Below, in pieces: positions 27,703-36,957 of a DNA stretch of 64,000 nucleotides (position 1 is the stretch's first letter; every line of letters begins with the position of its first letter). The position numbers were made by a program, and so were the translations under genes. The notes under the pieces are model-generated. The model was not told where the DNA came from, made no database searches, and saw only the letters and a list, made by a program, of their open reading frames with translations. This DNA is from a bacterium (lineage in GTDB: Bacteria; CLD3; SB21), in NCBI GenBank assembly GCA_008933615.1, contig WBUR01000004.1:62001-126000 (forward strand), read 5' to 3'.

Positions 27703-28446
27703 TTGAGCACCGATAGAGTCAGTTCAGAATCTTCCTACCTGCCTTCGCCGTTCGAAAAGAAAAAATACGTGCAGAATATGTTCGACAAGGTCGCCTCACG
27801 TTATGATTTTCTGAATCATTTCCTTAGTTTGGGCATTGATTTTTATTGGCGTCATCAGGCGCTAAAGCTGATCAATTTTAATATGAACCCGCGCCTTCTT
27901 GACCTTGCTACCGGTACCGGTGATATCGCCGTCATGGCGGTAAAACGCGGCGCCCGAAAAGTTGTTGGAGTTGATTTATCGTTCAACATGCTTAGGGTTG
28001 GGAATAAAAAAATAATAAAAAAAGATGTGGCAGATTCTATTGCCATGGTGTGCGGCGAAGGAGAAAATTTACCCCTTCCAAACGAATCAATGGATGCAGC
28101 TACGATAGCGTTTGGTATCCGCAACGTGGAAGATATTCAAAAAACATTGAATGAAATGGCGCGTGTGCTGACCAATTCCGGAGTGATAGTCGTTCTTGAG
28201 TTTTCAAAGCCTACATGGCCGGTCATTAAGCAACTGTATCAATTCTATTTCTTGTATGTATTGCCCCGCATTGGGTCGATGATCTCATCGGATAAGGAGG
28301 CTTACCATTATTTACCTCATTCCGTGTTGAATTTTCCGGAGCGCGGCGATTTCGTAAATGTAATGAAACAATCCGGATTTACAGACGTGCGTGTATTTGA
28401 TATGTCATTCGGTATCGTTACGGCTTATTGCGGAATCAAACTGTAG
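27703..28446 (+). CDS. menG: Demethylmenaquinone methyltransferase (MenG/UbiE)
   Basis: The enzyme adds the final C-methyl group in menaquinone (or ubiquinone) synthesis using S-adenosylmethionine. The 247 residues show the family signatures FDKVASRYDFLNHFLSLG, the SAM-binding LLDLATGTGDIAVMA, and IAFGIRNVEDIQKTL, and the later SMISSDKEAYHYLPHSV. The start is TTG at 27703 with AAAGGG upstream at a rather long spacing. In an FCB-type bacterium the substrate is most probably demethylmenaquinone. The 170 bases before it show no clear promoter. Confidence 0.94.
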   Translation: MSTDRVSSESSYLPSPFEKKKYVQNMFDKVASRYDFLNHFLSLGIDFYWRHQALKLINFNMNPRLLDLATGTGDIAVMAVKRGARKVVGVDLSFNMLRVGNKKIIKKDVADSIAMVCGEGENLPLPNESMDAATIAFGIRNVEDIQKTLNEMARVLTNSGVIVVLEFSKPTWPVIKQLYQFYFLYVLPRIGSMISSDKEAYHYLPHSVLNFPERGDFVNVMKQSGFTDVRVFDMSFGIVTAYCGIKL

Positions 28447-28533
28447 CTTCAAAAAGAGAAAATTAAAAATTTGCAGTTATCTCTGTTTTACATGAATTCA
28501 TCTGCCTTAGAATAATTAAATGGGAAATGTTTT

Positions 28534-29163
28534 ATGTCACTTATTACAAAGAACGTGTCGGCATTTTTGAATGAATTAGCCTCCCCTTCCCCGGCTCCGG
28601 GCGGCGGCAGCGTGTCCGCATTGGCGGGTGCGTTGGCAACAGCTTTGATTGCTATGGTGAGTCATTTGACGATCGGTAAGAAAAAATACGCAGCGGTTGA
28701 AAATGATATAAAATCGACACTCGATCATTCTGAAAAATTAAGATCCAAATTAACCGCACTCATCGACAAAGACACCGACGCGTTTAATCTGGTCATGAGC
28801 GCATTTGCCATGCCCAAAGAAACGGACGAACAGAAAACGGCGCGTACATCCGCCATTGAATCGGCCACCAAAGAAGCTACGATGGTTCCACTTGACGTGA
28901 TGAACGTGTGCCGCGAGGCGGTTGATCTTAGCGACTATGTGGCCCACAACGGCAACACCAATGCTCTCAGCGATGCGGGCGTCGCCGCACTTTTGCTTCG
29001 CGCAGGATGCCGTGGAGCCTACTATAATGTAAAAATTAATCTAACCTCGCTTAAAGATACAGGCTTCATCGAAAAAATAAGACTCGAAGCCGCAACGATC
29101 ATGGATGAAGTTGACACAAAAACTAAAGCGGTCATTGACCACGTCGAATCCCACTTAGCCTGA
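28534..29163 (+). CDS. Cyclodeaminase/cyclohydrolase family protein (FTCD C-terminal domain, FchA-like)
   Basis: The 209-residue helical protein matches the formiminotetrahydrofolate cyclodeaminase C-terminal family. The signature PSPAPGGGSVSALAGALATA near the N-terminus is typical, followed by KLTALIDKDTDAFNLVMSAF and the ending helices with AATIMDEV. The family converts formimino- or methenyl-tetrahydrofolate in one-carbon metabolism and can act in glycine or histidine degradation and the Wood-Ljungdahl branch. The size fits a single domain. The microprotein gene starts 2 bases after its stop. Confidence 0.9.
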   Translation: MSLITKNVSAFLNELASPSPAPGGGSVSALAGALATALIAMVSHLTIGKKKYAAVENDIKSTLDHSEKLRSKLTALIDKDTDAFNLVMSAFAMPKETDEQKTARTSAIESATKEATMVPLDVMNVCREAVDLSDYVAHNGNTNALSDAGVAALLLRAGCRGAYYNVKINLTSLKDTGFIEKIRLEAATIMDEVDTKTKAVIDHVESHLA

Positions 29164-29165
29164 AT

Positions 29166-29309
29166 ATGACTTCTGATATTCTTAACATAGTGGCCATCTT
29201 TTTTGGGCTAATTATTTTTACATATATGATTTATATCAGCCGCCGTCAGAAGAAGAAGCTGGGCGATCGTAAGGACAAGATTAAAAACGAGTGGAGAGAC
29301 CGGTTGTAA
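29166..29309 (+). CDS. Single-pass membrane microprotein coupled to the RsbU-like phosphatase gene
   Basis: A 47-codon frame from ATG 29166 encodes a short polar start, one hydrophobic helix of about 19 residues (around IVAIFFGLIIFTYMIYI) and a very basic tail (RRQKKK onward) that would sit in the cytoplasm. The stop codon TAA overlaps the ATG of the downstream phosphatase as TAATG, and the upstream cyclodeaminase ends two bases before it. The tight packing and the ordinary topology of a small membrane protein make it a credible gene, perhaps a membrane partner of the phosphatase. No family is recognised. Confidence 0.65.
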   Translation: MTSDILNIVAIFFGLIIFTYMIYISRRQKKKLGDRKDKIKNEWRDRL

Positions 29310-31075
29310 TGGACGATTTCGAAAAAAGAGAACACGATAAACAAGCATTGATCAAAGGCGAAGTTCAGGATGACGTCGACCGGAAACTGCTTGAGCTCTC
29401 TGCATTGTTTGAAATAAGCCAGTTATTGAACTCGTCGCTCAATTTGACCTCGATCGTGGACAATATCCTCTTGTCCCCGATGGGGAGAATGATGATCAAT
29501 AAAGGGATTTTTCTTCTGCATCGCGGCGACGACCAATATGAAATATTCACACTCAAAGGCCTTGCACGCGACTTAATCGGAAAAAAAATCGCACTTTCCG
29601 AACTCCCGCTTAAACCCTTTCTCATCGAAGAATTAAAAGACAGTCAATATCCGTGGCTTTCGTTTTTTACACAGTTTGATATCAAATTATTCGTTCCGAT
29701 CATGCTGCGCAACGACGTTCTGGGACTCGTGGCATTCGGTAAAAAACTTATCGGCAAAAATTATATTGAGAGCGAAATCGAATTTCTGTCCTCTATCGCG
29801 AATATCGCCGCAACCAGTATTCAGAACGGTATTGTTTTTGAAGAACTAAGATCAGTCAATGCCCGGCTGGATAAAAAAATCCAGGAACTTAACACACTTT
29901 TTGACATCGGGAAGGAACTCAACGCAACTCTTGAATCAGGAAAGATTGCGCGCTTGTTATCCTACGGCCTGATGGGTGAAATGATGTTAAATAAATTTGT
30001 GATCTTCGTGCGCCGCCATGACACCGTGCAAACATTAGAAAAAAGATCTTTTCCCAATATGGATATTGGAGAGACTTCGTTGGAACTTTTGTTTAAGATA
30101 ACTCAACCCTATACCCTTGAAGATGCCGAGACAAATAAGTTAAACTCCGAATTGTCAGGGCATGATGTCATGGCAGTCGTGCCTATGCTTTCGCAGGATC
30201 GCACGAAAGGAATTCTGCTATTAGGACAACGAATTTCAAAAAAAACGTACACTAAAGAAGAACTGGATTTTCTTTATACACTTGGAAACCAGGCTATGAT
30301 CTCGCTTGAAAATGCCTGGCTATTCGAAGATTCATTGGAAAGAAAACGTCTGGAGGAGGAACTTCTTGTAGCGCGGAATATCCAGATCGGCCTATTGCCT
30401 GAGTTTTTCCCCGACCTGGAAACATTCGAAGTTTATGGCGTTAATATTTCCTCAAAGCAGGTCGGTGGCGATTATTTTGATGTCATCAAAGTCGATGCGG
30501 AAAATTATATTGTCGCTATCGCCGACGTGTCAGGAAAAGGCATTCCCGCCTCCTTATTGATGAGTAATGTACAGGCCAGTTTGCTTGCGCTCAGCACTGA
30601 AGTCAAGGCGTTCGATCAACTGGTAGCGAAAGTGAATAATATTATTCATGCCAATACGACGTCGGATAAATTCATCACTTTTTTCGGCGGTATTCTGAAT
30701 ATCAAGGATCGAACATTTACTTACGTTAATGCCGGCCACAATCCGCCTTATTGGGTCAAGGCAGATAGATCTTTGCAAACACTGGACAAGGGCGGCCTTC
30801 TGCTGGGGCTTATGCCGGATGTGCCTTATGAATTCGAAACGATCCGTCTTCAGCCGAATGAAAAAATCGTGATGTTCACCGACGGCGTTACAGAGGCCAT
30901 GAACGAAAAAGAGGAACAATTCGAAGAACCACGCCTGGAAAAATTACTTCAAACCCATTCCGGCCTGTCCGCAAAAGAATGCACGGAATTCATCGCGCAG
31001 GCTGTCAAAGATTTCGAAGGCAATGCTCCCCAATCCGACGATATTACCGTTGTTGTGATCAAAACGCTGAAATAG
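29309..31075 (+). CDS. RsbU/SpoIIE-type PP2C serine phosphatase with two GAF domains
   Basis: The protein of about 588 residues has two successive GAF-type sensor domains (about 25-190 and 200-345), separated by a short coiled coil, and a C-terminal PP2C phosphatase (about 370-588). In the phosphatase, GGDYFDV, VAIADVSGKGIPASLLMSN, YVNAGHNPPY, FTDGVTEAMN and NAPQSDDITVVVI carry the metal-binding aspartates. Such enzymes dephosphorylate anti-sigma antagonist proteins in partner-switching pathways. No STAS or anti-sigma gene is adjacent, so the target is unknown. The ATG at 29309 overlaps the microprotein stop; a GTG at 29291 is an alternative start. Confidence 0.88.
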   Translation: MDDFEKREHDKQALIKGEVQDDVDRKLLELSALFEISQLLNSSLNLTSIVDNILLSPMGRMMINKGIFLLHRGDDQYEIFTLKGLARDLIGKKIALSELPLKPFLIEELKDSQYPWLSFFTQFDIKLFVPIMLRNDVLGLVAFGKKLIGKNYIESEIEFLSSIANIAATSIQNGIVFEELRSVNARLDKKIQELNTLFDIGKELNATLESGKIARLLSYGLMGEMMLNKFVIFVRRHDTVQTLEKRSFPNMDIGETSLELLFKITQPYTLEDAETNKLNSELSGHDVMAVVPMLSQDRTKGILLLGQRISKKTYTKEELDFLYTLGNQAMISLENAWLFEDSLERKRLEEELLVARNIQIGLLPEFFPDLETFEVYGVNISSKQVGGDYFDVIKVDAENYIVAIADVSGKGIPASLLMSNVQASLLALSTEVKAFDQLVAKVNNIIHANTTSDKFITFFGGILNIKDRTFTYVNAGHNPPYWVKADRSLQTLDKGGLLLGLMPDVPYEFETIRLQPNEKIVMFTDGVTEAMNEKEEQFEEPRLEKLLQTHSGLSAKECTEFIAQAVKDFEGNAPQSDDITVVVIKTLK

Positions 31076-31078
31076 AAA

Positions 31079-31099
31079 AAGGGAACTTTTTGTTCCCTT
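31079..31099 (+). terminator. Probable terminator after the phosphatase gene
   Basis: AAGGGAAC pairs with GTTCCCTT around a five-T loop. The downstream run is only partly T-rich. It lies 3 bases after the phosphatase stop and might also end tRNA-Leu transcription from the opposite strand. Confidence 0.55.
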
Positions 31100-31133
31100 C
31101 TTAATTTCACTAATATAAAATCATAATTCTTTG

Positions 31134-31216
31134 TGCCGAAGAGGGGAGTTGAACCCCTACGCCCTTGCGGGCACTAGTACCTGAAACTAGCGTGTCTGCC
31201 ATTTCACCACCTCGGC
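31134..31216 (-). tRNA. tRNA-Leu (anticodon CAG)
   Basis: Read on the minus strand, the 83-base gene folds as a leucine tRNA. The acceptor arms GCCGAGG and CTTCGGC pair with one G-U. The D-loop contains TGAAATGGCAGAC, the anticodon stem CTAGT/ACTAG encloses TTCAGGT with anticodon CAG, the long variable arm is GCCC-GCAA-GGGC, and the T arm AGGGG-TTCAACT-CCCCT is perfect. The CCA end is not encoded. Confidence 0.96.
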
Positions 31217-31238
31217 AGGTATTTAAAGAAGCGCTTGC

Positions 31239-31267
31239 AAGATAGAGAAAAAATAATGAAGTTTCAA
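31239..31267 (-). promoter_or_regulatory. Predicted promoter of tRNA-Leu
   Basis: On the minus strand TTGAAA (31267-31262) and TATCTT (31244-31239) are 17 bases apart, with the mature tRNA beginning 22 bases downstream. This is a good spacing for a tRNA leader and matches the other promoters in the window. Confidence 0.6.
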
Positions 31268-31348
31268 TACTCTTTTTATGAAAAATATATAGTTCGAAAA
31301 ACAAGGCAGATATAATTTATTTGTTTATAAAGCATTCAGGAGTTCTTC

Positions 31349-31804
31349 ATGCTAAAGTCAACCTTTTGTTTTATATGTCTTATTTCTTTGTCACTTCGCT
31401 CCTTATCTGCTCAAGACCACGGGTTTGGACTTGGTATCATTGTTGGCGATCCGACCGGTATTAATGGGAAATTGTGGATGTCGCCAAACACTGCCTTTGA
31501 TGCCGCAGCCGCATGGGACTTGGGAAAGAACGGTGGCATACAGGTGCATGGAGATTTTTTGATTCACAAATACAATTTGATTACTGTTCAGTCGGGAAAA
31601 CTCCCTGTCTATTTTGGCATGGGTGGGCTCATCGGGCTTCACGACAAAAAAGCTATAGGCATGCGAGGACCGGTAGGCCTGGATTACTTGTTTGCAACCG
31701 CTCCCGTTGATATTTTTATCGAGTTAGTTCCGGTTTTTGTTCTCATTCCGAAAACCGATTTCACATTTAATGGCGCAATCGGTGTCCGTTATTTTTTTAA
31801 ATAA
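31349..31804 (+). CDS. Small predicted outer-membrane beta-barrel protein
   Basis: The 151-residue protein has a signal peptide (hydrophobic residues about 5-20, cut probably after LSAQ). The mature part has about eight short strands of alternating pattern with motifs such as GLGIIVGDPTGINGKLW, WDLGKNGGIQVHGDF and a final IGVRYFF ending in an aromatic residue before a lysine. This is the expected shape of a small eight-stranded barrel. No specific family name can be given with certainty. It lies 11 bases before the acyltransferase gene and probably opens the envelope cluster that runs to 36905. Confidence 0.7.
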   Translation: MLKSTFCFICLISLSLRSLSAQDHGFGLGIIVGDPTGINGKLWMSPNTAFDAAAAWDLGKNGGIQVHGDFLIHKYNLITVQSGKLPVYFGMGGLIGLHDKKAIGMRGPVGLDYLFATAPVDIFIELVPVFVLIPKTDFTFNGAIGVRYFFK

Positions 31805-31815
31805 GATAGGTATTT

Positions 31816-33216
31816 ATGAACTTCAAACCTGAACCAAAGCCCTTTCTCTACCGATTCATCCGTCTTATCGGTAAGATTGTGATGGCCATTTTTTTCAGGA
31901 AAATTGAAATACGGCACGCCGAAAATATCCCCAATTTAGGGCCTATAGTGTTTGTTGCCAATCATCCAAATTCGATCATGGATGCCTTCGTTATCGGGGT
32001 AGCAATCAAGCGTAAAGTTAATTACATAGGCCACTCAGGACTGTTTAAACATCCGCTGGCGAATAGATTTCTCCGAAGCTGCGGCGTTATTCCCGTCGTT
32101 CGAAAAGGCGAGCATTCGGACAAACTTCAGGACAATACGGCTTCCTTCGATGCGTGTTACCAGGCGCTCGAAGAAGGACAAACTATCGGCATATTTCCGG
32201 AAGGCACGAGCGACATGCTCCGGCAGGTTAAGAAGGTCAAAACCGGCGCCGCGCGCATTATCCTGGAAACGGAAGCGCGAAACAATTATCAATTGGGCGT
32301 CAAAGTTATTCCGATCGGATTACATTTTTTTTCGCGAAGCCGGTTTCGAAGCCGTGTGCTGGTAAATATCGGTAAACCAATTGATCTTAGTTCATACAGC
32401 AATCTCAATCTGAATAATCCTACGGAGGCCGTTCAGCAGCTTACTAACGAAATTCAAAACCAACTTGAGCAGATCACGGTTAATCTGCAGCATATTGAAC
32501 TGGACGATCTCGTTCGTGATGTAGAACTCATATTCAAAGAGGAGCTTATTGGCGATGCCTCTCTCATTCCTCCGCATTTATCGGATAACGTAGAAGAATT
32601 TATTATAACTCAGCGTATAGCCGAATGCGTAGATTATTACTACAAACGTGAGCCCGGCCGTGTTCAGGCCATGCAGGACCGCATTTCAGCCTATAAACGA
32701 AAACTCATGAGGTTAAATCTGCGCGATGCGATGCTTCAGGAAAAAACCGTTTTCTCCAAGATTCTCGCAGGAAGCGCCAGGAAGTTTATATTAGCGCTGC
32801 TGGGCTTACCGATAGCACTATATGGAATAGTTAACAATTTTGTTCCTCACGGTATTGCCATTTACGCGGCAAAAAAATTTCTGCATGAGCGCACGAAGAT
32901 TCTGAGCGCGTTGTTATTTGCCGGTGGGCCTGCATTCTTATTCTTTTATACGATCCAGACGTTTACCGTGTTTTATTTTCTTGGAACCTCTTGGGCTGTG
33001 GCGTATTTTACAAGCCTTCCGACCTCCGGATTATTTGCCCTGGCTTATACGCAGGATCTCAGGGAAGAACAGGAACTTATAAGCTTTTCATTTGTCTTAT
33101 TTACTAATCGCCGGTTGATCAACAAAATGCGACGTGAACGCCGCATTTTGATTAATGAGATGAATACGGTGAAAACCGAATACGTTGCAATCATACAAGG
33201 CCAAAAAAAGCCATGA
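31816..33216 (+). CDS. PlsC-like glycerolipid acyltransferase with extra C-terminal membrane region
   Basis: The 466-residue protein carries the 1-acyl-glycerol-3-phosphate acyltransferase domain at about 20-230, with the catalytic NHPNSIMD motif and the substrate-binding FPEGTS motif; these transfer acyl chains to lysophosphatidic acid or similar. Beyond the domain is a helical region and a C-terminal membrane segment set around residues 320-420, longer than the standard enzyme of about 250 residues. It overlaps the polysaccharide deacetylase start by 4 bases (ATGA), so they are translationally coupled. It may acylate glycerophospholipids or another envelope lipid. Confidence 0.88.
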   Translation: MNFKPEPKPFLYRFIRLIGKIVMAIFFRKIEIRHAENIPNLGPIVFVANHPNSIMDAFVIGVAIKRKVNYIGHSGLFKHPLANRFLRSCGVIPVVRKGEHSDKLQDNTASFDACYQALEEGQTIGIFPEGTSDMLRQVKKVKTGAARIILETEARNNYQLGVKVIPIGLHFFSRSRFRSRVLVNIGKPIDLSSYSNLNLNNPTEAVQQLTNEIQNQLEQITVNLQHIELDDLVRDVELIFKEELIGDASLIPPHLSDNVEEFIITQRIAECVDYYYKREPGRVQAMQDRISAYKRKLMRLNLRDAMLQEKTVFSKILAGSARKFILALLGLPIALYGIVNNFVPHGIAIYAAKKFLHERTKILSALLFAGGPAFLFFYTIQTFTVFYFLGTSWAVAYFTSLPTSGLFALAYTQDLREEQELISFSFVLFTNRRLINKMRRERRILINEMNTVKTEYVAIIQGQKKP

Positions 33217-33977
33217 GCATCCGTTCGCGATTCCATAATTTTTTTGATGGCGGACTTATTCAATCTACGCTAAGCGACATGAGTTATAAAGCCTCTATTG
33301 AACGATTGGGACGTTTGCTCATCAAGCGTGTTGTGTGGAGAAATCACACGGACGAAAAAAGAATCGCGCTGACTTTTGATGACGGGCCGCACCCTCTTTA
33401 CACAACGCAAATATTAGCGATTCTAAGAGAATATTCTGTTCAAGCCACTTTTTTTCTTATCGGTAAGCATCTGTCTAATCACCCCAACTTAGCTCAGTCT
33501 ATAGTTGATTCCGGTCATGAAATAGCGAACCACACTTATTCACACCAACTTTTGGTGCGGTTATCTAACGATGAAATTAAGCGTGAAATTCAAAGTACGC
33601 ATGAGCTACTTTCCGGGCTTAATGGACAGAATCCCCGATTTCTTAGGCCGCCGATGGGCCTCTTTTCCAAACGGGTATTGGATGTAATAGAAGAATCCGG
33701 GTATCGAACTGTTGTCGGTGACGTTTATCCGCGGGATCCGCATCGCCCGGGTAAAGACAAAATCGTAAAAAGAATTCTTTCGCGCACTCAGGCCGGATCT
33801 ATTATCATATTACATGACGGAGGCAATACGGAAGTAGTCGACCGTAGTCAAACCGTCGACGCGCTTAAAGAAATTATACCCACGCTGAAACAAAGAGGAT
33901 TTGAATTCGTAACGCTGTCCGAAATGTTTAAAATATCTCTAGAATCCAACAATACGAAGAATAATAAACTGGGCTAA
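33213..33977 (+). CDS. Polysaccharide deacetylase (NodB domain)
   Basis: The 254-residue protein has the complete NodB motifs: LTFDDGPHP with both metal-binding aspartates (unlike the DC pair of the PdaA-like protein at 26989), HTYSH with two zinc histidines, RPPMGLFS, and the C-terminal IIILHDGG. These enzymes remove N-acetyl groups from peptidoglycan, chitin-like or other carbohydrate polymers. There is no clear N-terminal signal peptide, only a short charged segment, so it may be cytoplasmic or anchored in complex. Its start overlaps the acyltransferase stop, and the M1 peptidase gene follows after 12 bases. Confidence 0.9.
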   Translation: MSIRSRFHNFFDGGLIQSTLSDMSYKASIERLGRLLIKRVVWRNHTDEKRIALTFDDGPHPLYTTQILAILREYSVQATFFLIGKHLSNHPNLAQSIVDSGHEIANHTYSHQLLVRLSNDEIKREIQSTHELLSGLNGQNPRFLRPPMGLFSKRVLDVIEESGYRTVVGDVYPRDPHRPGKDKIVKRILSRTQAGSIIILHDGGNTEVVDRSQTVDALKEIIPTLKQRGFEFVTLSEMFKISLESNNTKNNKLG

Positions 33978-33989
33978 ACGGAGATTTTT

Positions 33990-36014
33990 ATGGTAAAAAC
34001 ATGCTCTTTATTTATGATGATATTCGCAGCCGGAACAACGGCTTTTTCTCAAACTAGGATATTTGATAAACCACTTAGTCCGCGTATCGCAAATTACGAG
34101 ATGAAAGCGCGATTATTTCCGGAAACTAAGATCGTGGATGCGTCCTATGTTCTGAATTGGTGGAATGCATCAAATGATACCATTCGAGAATTACAATTTC
34201 ATCTATATCTGAATGCATTCAAAAATGAGAAATCTACATTTATACGCGAAAGCGGCGGACATCACCGATCCGGCGAAATCAAGCTGGAAAAAGAGGATTG
34301 GGGATTTATCGACGTATTGTCGCTGAAAATGCTTGACGGTGAAGACCTTACACCTAAGATCGAATTCATTCATCCCGATGATGACAATGCCGACGACCAA
34401 ACGGTGATCCGAATTCCCTTATCAAATCCGATTTTACCGTCACAAAGTATTCAGATCGTATGTGAATTTCGATCGAAGCTGCCGCGTGTCTATGCGCGAA
34501 CCGGATTCAGCGACGAGAAGGACGATTTTTTTCTGATCGGTCAATGGTTTCCAAAAATCGGCGTTTGGAGAAACGGCGCCTGGAATTGTCACCAATTTCA
34601 CTCACAAACCGAATTCTTTGCCGACTTCGGAGTGTACGATATGGAGCTGACCGTTCCGAAACAGTATGTAGTCGGAGCCAATGCCGTGCTTGTTGGAAAG
34701 AAGGAAACGGACCGTTTATCGGTTTATACGTTCCATCAGGAAGATGTGATCGATGCCGTTTGGACCGCCTCATCTAAATTCACAGAAATAAGGCAAAAAG
34801 TAAAAATCGCTTCGACAGGACGTGAAGTCGAGGTAACCTATCTTCTGGCGCCAGGGCGTGAGGTGTATAAAGACAGGTATTTCAATGCTTCCACAGCCAT
34901 GTTCAATTATTTTGACGAGTGGTTCGGCACATATCCCTATCCCAATCTTACTATAGTAGATCCACCTGTGGGAGAGGGTATGACGGCCGGCGGTATGGAA
35001 TACCCCACGCTGGTCACTACAGGAAGTTTTTTTGGCAGCGCGCGAACAAACGATTTCATCGGGCTTAACATTCTGGAAATTGTGACCTTTCATGAGTTTG
35101 CGCATAACTATTTTCAGAGCTTGGTTGCCAATAATGAATTTGAAGAGCCCTGGCTCGACGAAGGGTTCACGACTTATGCCGAGCATCGAGCATTGGAACG
35201 ATATGAAAAAGAAGGAAAAATTTCCGGCGGATACGGTAATATTTTTGGTCTGAACTTTTCATCCATCGCCTACCATAGGATGAGTTATCTTCCGAGACCT
35301 AAGAACGGCATCGTCGGAGAGAAAGCATGGAAGATTCCGGAAAACTTTTATCAAACGGCTGCGTACAGCAAGCCGGTTCTGCTGCTCACAACTTTGCAAA
35401 ATTATCTCGGTGAAGCGACTATGAATAAGGTTATGCGCGCCTATTTTGAGCGCTGGAAATTCAGGCATCCGCAGACCAAAGATTTTATTGCCGTAGTTAA
35501 TGAAGTGAGCGGCCAGGATCTTAATTGGTATTTTGACCAATTTGTGTATACCAATAAGACGATCGATTTTGAAGTAAGTGGTCTTCGCGTTTTTGAGATC
35601 AATGATCAAATGGGTTGGTTTGGAGACAGTGAAGAGAAAATATTTGTTGAAGATCAAAAAGAGAGCAAAAACGACAGTACGAAAACCAATTCTGAAAAGA
35701 TGTATCGTTCCGTTATTTTTGTGAGAAATAACGGCGAGGCGTTTTTCCCGACAACTATATTAATACGATTTGCCAACGGCGATTCCATCGTTGAAAAGTG
35801 GGATGGGAAAGACAGCCCTAAACAGTTTACGTATGATAAGAACACGAAAGCCGTTTCAGCATGTGTCGATCCTGATAGAATCAACGTTTTAGATCTTAAA
35901 CTGACTAATAATACAAAAGTTGTCGAGCCAGAATTGACCGGTATTAGCCGTTATACAGTGCGGTTTCTTTTTTGGCTTCAAAGTATGTTTCAAACTTTAA
36001 TTATGATTGTTTAA
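33990..36014 (+). CDS. Secreted M1 family metallopeptidase (gluzincin)
   Basis: The 674-residue protein begins with a signal peptide cut after about AFSQ. It has an N-terminal beta domain, then the M1 exopeptidase motif GGMEYP (GAMEN-like) and the zinc site HEFAH with His368, Glu369 and His372, and Glu391 18 residues further (HExxH-x18-E). The catalytic domain is followed by helical and beta domains, and it ends with a hydrophobic segment that could anchor the protein. M1 peptidases of this branch cleave peptides in the periplasm or at the surface. It sits in the envelope cluster, 12 bases after the deacetylase and 12 before the membrane protein. Confidence 0.92.
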   Translation: MVKTCSLFMMIFAAGTTAFSQTRIFDKPLSPRIANYEMKARLFPETKIVDASYVLNWWNASNDTIRELQFHLYLNAFKNEKSTFIRESGGHHRSGEIKLEKEDWGFIDVLSLKMLDGEDLTPKIEFIHPDDDNADDQTVIRIPLSNPILPSQSIQIVCEFRSKLPRVYARTGFSDEKDDFFLIGQWFPKIGVWRNGAWNCHQFHSQTEFFADFGVYDMELTVPKQYVVGANAVLVGKKETDRLSVYTFHQEDVIDAVWTASSKFTEIRQKVKIASTGREVEVTYLLAPGREVYKDRYFNASTAMFNYFDEWFGTYPYPNLTIVDPPVGEGMTAGGMEYPTLVTTGSFFGSARTNDFIGLNILEIVTFHEFAHNYFQSLVANNEFEEPWLDEGFTTYAEHRALERYEKEGKISGGYGNIFGLNFSSIAYHRMSYLPRPKNGIVGEKAWKIPENFYQTAAYSKPVLLLTTLQNYLGEATMNKVMRAYFERWKFRHPQTKDFIAVVNEVSGQDLNWYFDQFVYTNKTIDFEVSGLRVFEINDQMGWFGDSEEKIFVEDQKESKNDSTKTNSEKMYRSVIFVRNNGEAFFPTTILIRFANGDSIVEKWDGKDSPKQFTYDKNTKAVSACVDPDRINVLDLKLTNNTKVVEPELTGISRYTVRFLFWLQSMFQTLIMIV

Positions 36015-36026
36015 ACGGAGAGTACC

Positions 36027-36905
36027 ATGATATTCAGCATTTTTGCCCGATCGCTTAAGATCACACTGCAACAAAAAAAGATGATGGGCCTATTGTGGGC
36101 ACTTTCGATTATATTTGCTTTTCCGGTGTTTTGGACACTTCACCGCAGTTTAAATTCTTTTTTCGGAGGTCGGCAGGTTGCCTCAGAATGGCTGCATCAA
36201 TTTAACATTTCTTATCTTCTTGAGATGATTAATGATTTCCCCACTATCATACCAACAACAAACGCGCTATTTTTTGGTTCAGCACTGCTGTTTCTGCTTG
36301 TGACGATCTTCTTAACCGGAGGCATTATTGGTAAGCTCATTCAGACCGTTTCCGAAAACTCGTCGGATCAAGAAAGTTTTCTGACTTCATTCTTTGGTTT
36401 TAGCGGTAAATTCTTTTTCAGGATTTTCCGTGTATTTCTCTGGACACTATTGCTCAGCCTTGTTTCGTTCGCTTTTATGATGATCGGCGGTTACGCAGTA
36501 CTTATTACTGCAGCTTTGATAGCCGTTTGGATCATGACTTCCGATATTACAAAGATCCGCTTGATTTCAGAGAATTCCGGAGCGGTAACAAAAACGTATT
36601 TTTCATCTTTTATTTGGGTTATGAAGAATGTTCCGTCTGTTGCCTTAGTTTATCTTATTAATTTTATCATGCTTGTTTTGGCGTTCGCATTATACAAACT
36701 TGCAGACAACGCACTGATAGCGAACGGAATATTGAAAATTTTTCTGATAGTCATCATACACCAAATGTTTGTTTTCTTCCGCGGCGCTATACGTATTCAG
36801 ATGTTCAGCAGCGCAATCTTCTTATGGAACGCGAAATGGAAGGCGGCGTCGGTGGTTTCAAATCCATCGGAAAATTTATTAGACGAACAAACTCAGTCAG
36901 CGTAA
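36027..36905 (+). CDS. Integral membrane protein of unknown function
   Basis: The 292-residue protein has about six hydrophobic segments: around 20-40, 80-100, 135-150, 150-170, 200-225 and 240-255. It opens with a short helix containing two basic patches and ends in a soluble acidic tail of about 30 residues. I recognise no enzyme or transport motif. It follows the M1 peptidase after 12 bases and closes the envelope cluster. A role in export or membrane organisation of the neighbouring proteins is possible but not shown. Confidence 0.7.
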   Translation: MIFSIFARSLKITLQQKKMMGLLWALSIIFAFPVFWTLHRSLNSFFGGRQVASEWLHQFNISYLLEMINDFPTIIPTTNALFFGSALLFLLVTIFLTGGIIGKLIQTVSENSSDQESFLTSFFGFSGKFFFRIFRVFLWTLLLSLVSFAFMMIGGYAVLITAALIAVWIMTSDITKIRLISENSGAVTKTYFSSFIWVMKNVPSVALVYLINFIMLVLAFALYKLADNALIANGILKIFLIVIIHQMFVFFRGAIRIQMFSSAIFLWNAKWKAASVVSNPSENLLDEQTQSA

Positions 36906-36957
36906 TTTCATAACCGTTGTTGGAAATTGAATTCTGGAAAGGTCTTTGTATTTTTTC

